64,000 bases of DNA from Craterostigma plantagineum (taxonomy: Eukaryota; Streptophyta; Magnoliopsida; Lamiales; Linderniaceae): NCBI GenBank assembly GCA_027422505.1, contig JAPQWV010000001.1, forward strand, positions 8,866,001 to 8,930,000, written 5' to 3'. Shown one piece after another: positions 54,736 through 64,000 of this stretch (positions within the stretch are counted from its first letter, which is position 1; each line of letters opens with the position of its first letter). A model generated the notes under the pieces. The model saw only the letters and a program-made list of their open reading frames with translations, had not been told where the DNA came from and did no database searches. Both the position numbers and the translations under genes were made by a program.

Positions 54736-57107
54736 TGTTATAGTCATTTTTCTATGCTGTGTTTAGTTTATTAGTTAAGAAAACCACCTATAATATCATC
54801 CCACGATAATAATCTTGAATCTCCTTGTAATAATGTTGATGTACTTTGATAGCTGTTCCGTTGACATCAAGGTATATCATCCTAATATGTAAATTTACAA
54901 AATTAACCCATTTGTCTCAGTGCATATATCATCACTATCGGACTCATTCCCAACATCATGATCATCTTTTCTTATTCTGTATTAGCTCTGACATCATTTC
55001 TATTGGTCTGACCTTCAACAAATCCGCAGCAAAAACCTTGTCAGCTCACTTCTCGCGGACCATTAACTGAACCCATCTAGACAGCCCGACCCGAATCCGC
55101 CTCATCTGAAATTTATCCATAAATCTGACCCGACAGATTAAACACTTCTTACGGTCGGGTTTGGACCATTAACTGAACCCGTTTGGCGCTGAAGAGGCGA
55201 AGCGACCTGATTTTCCTCCGTTCCCTCTATGATTCGCGGTAGGGCTCGAAGCTAATTACCGTCCGTCAACACATCGAAATCTTGGTTAGGTCACCGCGAG
55301 ATCGCCGTTCTCTATTAGCCACTGCAACGTTTGATGAAAGGGGTGTGGGTTGTTATAATATTTCAACGGTGTTTTAGTAATTGCATACTTAGTAGATGAG
55401 TTGGATAAATTATCTTGGCATGATCCATTGGTCAAGTTATATTGGGCTTGATTGTTTATAGCAGCGGGCCGTGACTTATCTCGGGCTTTATCCAAACAAA
55501 TATTTTCTAAGTGAACAATATTAGGATAGATAGAGTGCTTTATCTTACCTTACAATCAACTAAACGGACCCCTAATGTATAATGTTTAGTTTGTGACATT
55601 GGCATCGTTGCTGCAATATTACTAATAGAAGTATCATCTGTGCTTTTCTGAAATAATTACATAAGAAATAATGAAAAGGTTGAGGTTAGATATATTACCC
55701 TCCACAAGGAGCGCCTTCGATTCCACCTTATTTCCTTTAGATTACTTCGGCAGAATCGAGACAGAATATATGAGACAGAAAAAGATTAATCACATCTAAA
55801 GTCAGAGATCATTCCATTAATGAAGTTCAGATGTGATTCATATTGAACTTAATCGAAATATGAGACTATGGTGGCGTTTCTTTCCATGGAAAGAAAAGAG
55901 TGGTATATGATATGGAGAATATTACAGTTTCTTTCAATTACTTCCATTAACTTACGCGATTTTTATATGATACCAACATGGCACCTAATTCTGTCTTGTT
56001 TATGAGTGATGAGATCTTTATTTATTAACCCATCCGCAGTTAATCCCTTTACTACGACCGTAATGTGTATTTATTTTCTAATAGTTGTTGCAAAATAAAT
56101 TGATAACTTAAGCACGGTGCCTTTCAACAACGATTTCATTCCATAATGTCAATTGGCCAAAATATTACAATGAAATCAGTAAATAAATGCTAAAGAAATA
56201 CGAAGAAAGAAATAAAAGGACACATATACTAGAATCCAATTACAATTCCTTCTTAGAATATCTTCATCCATTGCGATCTCTTCCCGCACTTTTGATATCA
56301 TTAAATCCAGATCCATAACTCCAGTATTTGAATAATAAATGCAAGCCAGATCCATAACTCTAGTATTTGAATAATAAATGCAAGCATGACGTTCGTTAGT
56401 TAAAAATTGTAAGACAATTGAAAACTCTTATTCAAAAGAGAAACGCTCTCAATACGAGGGAAAAGAAGACTCGCGTAGGATATCCGTCAACACTCCATGC
56501 GTGTACTTAAAATATAATTACATTATGTTTTTCTAATTTTAAGATTGATCATTATTTGTATTAGACAATATAAACGAAAATAGTGTGTAGAGATATAAAA
56601 TAAAAAATTTAAAAATAATATAAAAATTATTAAAGTAATTAATTAACAAAGAGAGGACTAAATTGTAGTAAATGACAAACAAATGTGCCAGTTTATAACC
56701 ACCACAATCCCTTTATGTAATAGAATAGATATTAATAGGTTAATAACTCCTACAATTAAAAAATCCAAGTAACCGAAAATCAAAATTAATTAATACTAAC
56801 CCCCAAAATCTCCCTAATAAGCCACGCTTCAACACAACTTAAAAGCATTGATGTGTTTGTCATCAAAAGCCCCCTTCTAATCTTAGGTATATACTAAATG
56901 TCCTTTTAACATCGATTGCGATAAGCACAAGGCACACTGCCGCCGCACTCTTCCCGATAATAACACACTGCGCCTTCGAGTTTAATATCACTTCTTCATA
57001 ACGTATAACCACTCACTCTGCTTATTGACACAAATACACACATAATAAAAAAAAAACAAGACAGATCAATCACCCTTGTAAGTTCACACCACGTACTCGT
57101 TAGAAAA
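54736..57107. other. intergenic; includes the 3' flank of the SPATA20-like gene
   Basis: No coding exon was found. There are two related blocks around ggaccattaactgaaccc (about 55059-55077 and 55164-55182) and a 39-bp duplication at 56307-56384. Otherwise AT-rich. Confidence 0.45.
56307..56384. repeat. 39-bp tandem duplication
   Basis: Two adjacent copies of ccagatccataact plus 25 further bases differ at one position (ccagta against ctagta). Recent slippage or repair duplication. Confidence 0.9.
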
Positions 57108-60100
57108 TTACTTTGAAAGCAGAGAGACGAGAGACTTGTGATCGTACACCGGTGGGAGACAAGTAAAATCCCGACAAACGAGTGCAACAACCTTACCACA
57201 ATCCTTATCAAAGTTATTCTTCGCCATGACGGCTATTTTATCATTGTTGTCTTCCCAGAATCCCATCTCCTCCATGTCCATTGGATCTATGTGAATCACC
57301 TGCACATTCAAATTGTTTACTCAGATTGAGACTTAAAGAGCAGCAACATCACATGGACTAATAATACTGATACTTACGTCCTTAATGACTTAATATTTTT
57401 TTTTTTAAAAAAATTACCGTTCTGTTAGGATCGTAAGACACGTGTGCAGCAGCTAACATGGAATCGAACTCGGGCAAAGACTTGTCTCCGACCAGAACAA
57501 CTTGTTTCATCGAACGAACACAGACCATGTCAGCTCCACAGCACAACAAAGGTATGGCCATCGATCTATCTTTAAGCCTCTTCTCAAAAACAGCCTGCCC
57601 ACACGGATGGATAGAAAATGAGTTTTTCCTCAGAAAGAAATAGCTTGAAACAAGGGGGAGATAGATACTTACCAACAAGGTTTCTGCGTTACCCCTATAT
57701 TGATCAGCGTTAGCAGCGATCAAGGAAGATAGTCTAACTAGATTTATGACTGAAACAGAATTTCCCGAAGGTTCCGCTCCGTCGTGATCCTCTTTTACGC
57801 GGAGGAGGACCGACGGGTCCTCTCCCGGTGTGTTGTAATACCCTCCGCCCTTACTGTCGAGAAACAACTCATCCTAAATAGCGTTAAAAAAAAAAGGGCC
57901 TCAAATACCGTTCAGGGAGAAGAGAGGATAAAGGATGATAGTGCAATAGCTGTACTTTCTCTCTTTTTTGTTTCTATTTACCTGCATTTGTTGAAGTTCA
58001 ATGGCCCAAACCAGCCAGAAGATGGAACCACCACATTCATACAGATCCAAAAGACCAGAAATTAGAAAGGCGTAATCGTCTAAAAATCCAGGCGCTTTCG
58101 AGGGCCCGTTCCTGAAGCTGTGATGCAGTTTTCGCGTTTGTTGGTCATATAGATTTTTCCTTATGAAAGAAGCTGCCTTCTCTGCAACTTGCATGTATTC
58201 CCTTGGCTACAAATACAGAAATTTACCATGGTATGTACAAGCAGCTGTTCTATCACTATGAATATAAAAGAAGGGATTATTATTATTATTAATATTAATT
58301 ATCATTATTACATTAGCTCCTGTGACGGGGAAGTAGAACTGAGTTCCTTCAGGTTCAGCCTTCAGAAGTTTAGACGCCCTTGCGAATGCAGATATTGTAA
58401 GTCCATTCCATGACACAATGACCTTAGAAAATACCGTATTTTTGAAACTTACTTTCATGAAGTACAAAATTCTGGAATGAATCTCTCATCAAAACCTAAC
58501 TCCGTACCTTGTCATCCAAATGTGGCCTTGGACGCTTCGATCTCCTGTGAAAAAGCTTTTCCCGACAAGTTGCTAATATCTCTACATATTCCTCCAAAGG
58601 CATACCAAGCTTCGATGCAAGCGCAGAAGAGCTACTTCTCTCAATGAGTACGTTTTTACCCTTAAACTCATCGTGAGGATCACTCATTTTTGAGAGATCA
58701 CAGTTACCCGATGATTTGATGTAGTAGTGCTCTTTGAATAGCGATGCATGTTCACCCAGTATATCTTCAATCTGAAAGATAAGAAATGGATCTCAGATCT
58801 TCCATACAACAAGCAAGTTACTTGTATAAGGATTCAGCAATTCCAACGACATCTTTCTTCAGACAAAAGACGCACTTATAAGCATGAATACCTCTTGCGT
58901 TGTCCAAACATAAAAGGCGCCCTCCTTTTTCAGAGATGAGCCTTCTTGCTCCATACTATCAGCATCTTCGGCAGATAATATTTCACCATTAGGGCCAATC
59001 ATGTCTCTCCTCAAGTAATCAAGAACGTCACGGGCCATATTCGAATAGAAGGTGTCTTTGGTGATAGAGAAAACATCTAGATACGCATTCACAAGTTGCC
59101 CTTGGTCGTACAACATCTTCTCAAAGTGTGGTACTGCAGAAATTTGACTCCACTGTTAGAAAATACAAGAAACAAGACAACCATTAAATTAGTCACTAGT
59201 GAATAAAAGAAAATGTAATTCTGAAGCTAACCGTGCCAGCATTCATCTACGCTATATCTGTGGAAGCCACCACCGATATGATCATGAATACCACCCCTTG
59301 CCATGAACTGCAATGTTGTTACGACCATCTTTAAATCTTCATTGGATTCACTTTTCATCCCCTTTTCTGCTAGCTTCTTTAAATGATAAAGCATTAGCTG
59401 CATTTCCACAGGTCTCGGGAATTTTGGAGCTGAACCGAACCCGCCATACTTTGAGTCATAATTATCAGCAAGCTATGGGAAAATGATATTCACATAATGA
59501 GCATGTGTAACAATGATATTGAACATAAGCTAAAGGTGACAAGAGAATCTCTGACATATGTCACAGTGACTAAGAAAAGAATAAGGAAAATCTAGAAAGA
59601 AAACAATAAAACCGACAATCAACATTAAACAATCTGCAGCATAATTTGCGTAATGTAATATGTAACCTGTTCTGCACATTCTTGCAACGCTTTTTCTGGT
59701 AGGCCTTGCGGGACTTTTTCTGAGCTTGCAATAGCAGTCAATGCTTGTGAAAGCTGTTCAATGGCATATGTCCCACTTTGGACCAATACATCTCTCTTAC
59801 TGTCCCACGCTTCTTTTACTTTCCTGTTGATTGAAGACGTTGTAATCTATACAACCTTGACTTGAAACAAGGTCTAACTTAGCGAAAGGGTATGTCATAA
59901 AATAGAATAGACGTATGGGATCTTGTGTTACAAGTTTCACAATGACACTAGTCGGATCGAATATATAAATTACATATAAAACAGGCGCATTACCTGAGTA
60001 TGGTCTTAAAGCCCGGGCGGCCATACTTATCCTCGGGAGGGAAATAAGTACCACCCATTAATGGCTTCAGATCGGGAGATAGGAACACACTTAAGGGCCA

Positions 60101-61421
60101 CCCACCACCACCATACAATGCTTGCACGTATGTCATGTACACCTGAGAGACGATGGGGAAAAAACATTGTCAAATTTGAAAAGTTCGATATCATAAATTT
60201 TAATTATAAAATATTGTGCTGTTACTATACAGAGCCTACCTTATCTACATCTGGTCTTTCCTCACGATCCACCTGCAAATATGTATGTTTGTTTAAGCTC
60301 AAGCACCAAAAAGAAGGAAAGCCCCATTGCATGTAATTTAGAAGTTGACCTTGATACTGACAAACCAGTCGTTTAGCAATTCAGCAACATCGTCATTCTC
60401 GAATGACTCCACCTCCATTACATGACACCTTTTTTAGACAAAAAAAACGGAAAAAAAAAAGAAACATCACGAAGAGAAAGACTTTACTCTGATGTAATAA
60501 AATTGGCACTGGGATTAAGATGTTTTGATCATATCAAGATTCAAGAGACGTACCAGTGACAAGTGCTGTAACCGACTTGGGACAGAAAACCAACAAAGCA
60601 CAAGGAGAAGGAATTGTATGTTAATGTTGTGAGATGATACTGAACGAGAAATCTATGATTTACTTTTTTCCACTGGTTGAAAAAACAGAGGACATAAGTG
60701 CGATATACTTACTTGATAAAAAGATGGGCACATCTCTTTTTCGAGCTTCAGCAAAAGCTTCCTCGCCCCACGGATACCAATCAACCTACTCAGCAAAGAT
60801 CACACTGTCAGGAGAAAGGCAAATCATGGTACAGTTGAATCCACAAAACATATATGCACATCATCCCTGAAAATCTTGTCAAATCGCAAAGCAAGTATAC
60901 ATGGAACATCAATCCCAGGTTGGTTCATCTCTTGGAAGTCAAAAGCCTCAATAATACAGAGGTTTCTTGTGCAGCTAATATATGAAAATACTGCAATCAA
61001 CAGTCAAACTGGAACAAAAACCCAATTCCCAAGACATGAAAAAACACGAAACAAATACACAAGTTTTTTACATACTTAACATCCAAATAGAGAGAGGCAT
61101 AAAGCTACGAGTGATCTACGCAAATAAAATTTCATTGTAGGAAAGAAACAAATAGTCAACAGGATTGTGCGCGTGCTGAAGCAGGTAAGGACTGTGCTCC
61201 TTTGCAAGGCGATTAGTATGCTTTTGGGCCGCCACGGACAACGGCGTTTTAGAAGGTCCTACGTCAGTCATAGGAAAGACCCTTGAAGTTTTTATGGGCC
61301 GGCAAATAACAACCGATAGAGGCCAAGAAAAGATGAAAGGCCGTAAATTGTTGAATCTTTCAGGTGATTGAGAGATGAAATGACGCGAGGAGGAAGAAAC
61401 TGGAAACAGTTTCCTGAGCAT
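57108..61421 (-). CDS. SPATA20-like thioredoxin-domain protein (YyaL family), 15 exons
   Basis: Exons (gene order): 61161-61421, 60713-60785, 60554-60575, 60350-60428, 60240-60272, 59994-60142, 59667-59823, 59232-59472, 58892-59133, 58508-58771, 58312-58422, 57982-58206, 57673-57873, 57418-57594, 57108-57299. All introns are GT-AG, phases agree, and the sum is 2427 nt (808 residues). The ATG at 61421 is used because a TAA closes the frame of the next upstream ATG. Residues 1-60 are Ser/Arg-rich, a likely organelle transit peptide. The N-terminal DUF255 thioredoxin-like domain starts [20 protein letters not shown] and has CHWC at 117-120, then [11 protein letters not shown] and [20 protein letters not shown]. 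The middle and C-terminus match the glycosidase-like six-hairpin region ([37 protein letters not shown]). Its biochemical role is not established; redox activity is inferred from CHWC. Confidence 0.95.
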
Positions 61422-61950
61422 GTTATTAAATGGAGAAAACAAATGTATGATGAGAATTCATAGTACGTGTGTGCCCTTTTGTCCGGCTCACCGAAATTAG
61501 CTCTGGAGTAGAGTCATCGTGAGTTTGATCCGCTACGTGGCTGAGTTTTGGATTTTTTAAGAAAATGGCCTTTGACATGGTCAATGTTAAAAAAGTAGCC
61601 TATAAAAAATGACTTTAATGCCCTTACTAATCAAGGATTCCAAAAAATGTGGGGTCCCTTGGTACATAGCACTGGTCCCCTGCTATATAGCACGAGTCCC
61701 CTGCATCATGGGCGGGTCCCCTGCTAGCATGTGCGGGTCCCCTGCTATATAACACTAAAGATGATCTCTGGAGGCTTATTTGGGATAGCGACTTTTATGC
61801 TTTACGAGGTGAGAAACGAATAGGCTCAGGCACAAAGTGGCTAACTATGGGAATCAGTCGTGGTTGGGAGATTTGGCCATGGACTTATTTCGTAATGCCT
61901 TCGTCATTTCCTCACTAACGGACACGTCATAAAAAAATTGTCACGTAAAT
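61422..61950. other. upstream flank of the SPATA20-like gene
   Basis: Promoter side of the minus-strand gene. No obvious TATA box at a standard distance. It contains the degenerate tandem repeat at 61652-61755. Confidence 0.4.
61652..61755. repeat. degenerate 20-22-bp tandem repeat
   Basis: Five units each contain ggtcccctgctatatagcac or a variant (ttggtacatagc, tgcatcatgggcg, tgctagcatgtgcg, tgctatataacac). Non-coding, about 230-330 bp upstream of the gene start. Confidence 0.75.
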
Positions 61951-62289
61951 TCTCAACCTAAATTCCCCTCCTCACACTTAAGACATGCATTGTCCTCAAC
62001 GTAAAAAAATGAACAACATGAAGGGAAAAGAAGGTTAAAAAGAACGGGACTCCCCTAATGAATAGATGACGTGGTCGTGATTGAACGCGAGACGGTCGTG
62101 GTATCGTCGTGATACGTATCCTGACATAACTAAAAGGAAACTTAAACGTAAAAAGAGAATAGTCATAGATAATATAATTACTGACATAGTTATAAGCATC
62201 ATAATCATAAACAAAATAAAAATAGACACAAACGACTAACTAAGCTACTAAATAAAAATAAAAATAAGTCTAAAGGAAAGAAGAGAAAT

Positions 62290-63128
62290 GATCACTAAGG
62301 TGGCGGTGGGGAGGGTGTCCTCGGGCGAAGGTGCGCTAGCGAACTTTATGTGATACCGGTGGTGGACTTCCTCGTTTCGTCGCTCGTACTCTTCCTGTCG
62401 GCGTCGAGTCTCTTCGTTAAAGTGTTGTGCCTCTTCGTCGCATCGGAGCGCCTCGCTGTTCAGGCGCATCATCTCCCGACGTAGTGCGTCGAGCTCCGCT
62501 GTCGACGCATATGGGGCGACGTCGGACGACTCGGCCTCGTGATAGCCGGATGAGTAGTGGCCTTCGGTCGTGTCGGTGTCCACCGGGTGTACAGCTGATC
62601 GGCCCGTGGTCCGTCTGGCCACGATACATCTCGTGCCAGACGTACACCTTGTTCAGCGAGTCCAGGCGGGCGCCTTCACGAGCATCTTCATCTTAACGAG
62701 CATCTCCTCGTTCAATGGGTTGCGCCCTCCAACGACCTCAATCTCGGGTGGGTTTTCTGGCCACAATTGTAGTCCTTGGACAACCTTCTTGACGAATGCC
62801 CCCACGGATATCTTCCCACGGCTCCGGGTTTCCGCCTGAGTACTGAAGGCGTGGGCCAGGGCCATCCCTAAATGGACTGCTTTGCCTCGCTACATCTTGG
62901 CTAAGTAAAAGAAATCACGGAGCCTGATCGCTCCGTGTGAGTCGCCCCTCGGTGTGAGCGATGTCGTCAGCAGACGGTGGATGTAACGTAGCCCTGGGCT
63001 CCTGAGAGAGGACGCCTTCGAAGTCTTCACGCTGAATTCTGGCTCGCCGGATCGTGCAATGTCAGCCCAACAAGGGTGTTTGTCCGCCAGACGCCGGAGG
63101 TAATCGTTGTAGTGCTTGTCCGCGTATG
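62290..63128 (-). pseudogene. Athila-type downstream ORF
   Basis: Across frames this reads LRYIHRLLTTSLTPRGDSHG, AIRLRDFFYLAKM, a stop, RGKAVHLGMALAHAFSTQAE, SVGAFVKKVVQGLQLWPENP, then a Glu/Arg-rich tail (REMMRLNSEALRCDEEAQHF). The pattern matches the plant transposon protein found as an extra ORF in Athila elements, whose function is unproven (it is sometimes compared with env). Stops and shifts occur near 62640 and 62893. Confidence 0.65.
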
Positions 63129-64000
63129 GTCTTTGACGATCGTAGGCTAGTAGAATCCGCTTTCCAGCACCTTCTGAGCGATTCGGTTGGCTGCGTAATG
63201 CCCTCCGATCGGTCCGTTGTGGTAATGCCTAAGAATCTGTGTCGTCTCTGGGAAGGAGACGCATCGACGTATCACCTAGTCCGCACATCGCCTGAAAAGA
63301 TATGGATCTTCCCAAAAGTAGTACATCAGGCCAGAAAAGATTTCTTCTTTTGCTGACTCGTCTACTTCTTTGGTAAGACCCTCGCAACAAGATAATTAGC
63401 ATAATGTGCAAACCAAGGGGTATCGTCACTTACCAACTGTATCGAATATAAGTGCTCGTCTGGGAACATGTCCAGAATTGCTTTGCCATCCTTGTTATAA
63501 ATTTCGGACTCCTCGAGTCGAGAGTGATCCGCTGCTATATTCTCCGCGCCTTTCTTGTCTCGGATATCTATGTCGAACTCTTGAAGGAGTAGGATCCATC
63601 TGATCAGCCGGGGCTTGGCATCCGGCTTTGCTAACAATACTTAAGGGCAGAATGGTCGGTAAACAGAATAACCTTTGATAAGATAAGATATAACCTGAAT
63701 TTGTCGAAGGCGAACACGACGGCTAACAGCTCCTTTTTTCAGAGGTCGTGTAATTTGTTTGGGCTGCGTCTAACGTCTTACTCGCATAGTAGATCGGCCG
63801 AAAATGGTTGTCCTTGCGCTGCCCTAACACGGCCCCAACTGCATAATCACTAGCATCGCACATTAGTTCAAAGGGTAACCCCCAGTCGGGGGCGACCATA
63901 ATAGGGTATGCGATAAGTCGCTCCTTAAGTAAAGTAAATGCATGCAAGCACTCATCAGTAAACTCAAACGGAGCATCTTTTTCAAGTAATCTAGACATGG
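63129..64000 (-). pseudogene. Gypsy RNase H and integrase zinc-binding remnant
   Basis: RNase H reads FEFTDECLHAFTLLKERLIA, PFELMCDASDYAVGAVLGQR, RPIYYASKTLDAAQTNYTTS, a frameshift near 63735, then [20 protein letters not shown] and [18 protein letters not shown]. It is followed by HYHNGPIGGHYAANRIAQKV and LESGFY-stop, the His-His half of the integrase HHCC motif. The sequence then switches to the Athila-type ORF near 63129, so the Cys-Cys half and DDE core are deleted. The reverse transcriptase lies beyond the window. Confidence 0.8.

Larger units (their letters stand above)
61951..64000 (-). mobile_element. Athila-like Gypsy element, 3' part, runs off the right edge
   Basis: Read leftward from 64000: RNase H, integrase zinc-binding region, an Athila-type extra ORF, then a polypurine tract (complement of aattcccctcctcac, 61961-61975) preceded by a leader with the acttaagacatgcattgtcc motif common near the 3' ends of Athila/Tat elements. 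LTR start would be near 61955 (TGAGAATT on the minus strand), but its far end is not identified. The integrase core is missing, so the element is internally deleted. Confidence 0.7.

Noticed and set aside
62427..62839. Plus-strand open frames opposite the Athila-type ORF
   Set aside because: Antisense to a better supported minus-strand reading; Arg/Ser-rich and without domain.

Overview
This window is plant nuclear DNA, most likely from a eudicot; I cannot name the species. The evidence is spliced genes with GT-AG introns, three plant gene families (B12D, ZF-HD homeodomain, SPATA20-like), and a dense load of plant transposable elements, including a Cassandra TRIM whose LTRs carry a 5S-rRNA-like segment. 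I see no bacterial, organellar, CRISPR or operon-like features.

Host genes: only three loci look like ordinary genes. A B12D gene (6137-7865, +, three exons) has a canonical layout but lacks one base in exon 2, which breaks its frame; its second intron is filled with palindromic elements. An intact single-exon ZF-HD homeodomain transcription factor lies at 32808-33791 (-). A fully intact 15-exon SPATA20/thioredoxin-domain gene lies at 57108-61421 (-). Its exons sum to 2427 nt (808 residues plus stop), and its CHWC motif is interrupted by an intron after a 22-nt microexon.

Transposon layout, left to right: a decayed Copia gag/protease on the minus strand with its LTR (1-2560); a 5'-truncated Copia pol on the plus strand with polypurine tract and 3' LTR (3175-5785); a MULE-type MITE with a perfect 9-bp target duplication (8378-8747); a GC-ended hAT-type element with an 8-bp duplication (8945-9786); an LTR-like GC-rich block (about 10.1-11.3 kb); a 5'-truncated LINE with an 18-bp target duplication (11756-13186); and a Copia LTR plus gag joined directly to a Gypsy reverse transcriptase fragment (13771-14880). 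Then comes a 12.7-kb CRM-like Gypsy element (14997-27707, duplication cattt) containing two later insertions: a Cassandra TRIM (16212-17213, duplication aatat) and a chromodomain Gypsy (19182-24459, duplication gatct). Further right are a second GC-ended hAT relative (27.9-28.3 kb), a minus-strand LINE (28.8-30.1 kb), a hAT-type MITE (30800-31302), a tRNA-derived SINE with 17-bp duplications (34268-34438), a nearly complete Copia (35562-40803, duplication ttctt), a Copia LTR with gag remnant (41969-43216), an LTR-like block carrying a hAT MITE (43838-44361), a long Copia with a 42-bp in-frame minisatellite (46838-54420), and an Athila-like Gypsy running off the right edge (about 61.96-64.0 kb, -).

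The window is best read as a nested-insertion record. Matching target duplications reconstruct the order of events, and LTR divergence agrees: Cassandra LTRs differ at about 2 of 465 positions, the inner chromodomain Gypsy LTRs at a handful of about 330, and the outer Gypsy LTRs at many more. I found no convincing new multi-gene system. The most informative items are the nested stack, the Cassandra 5S module, the Copia/Gypsy chimera, the 42-bp minisatellite, an unexplained 167-bp insert in a reverse transcriptase, and the B12D frame break.
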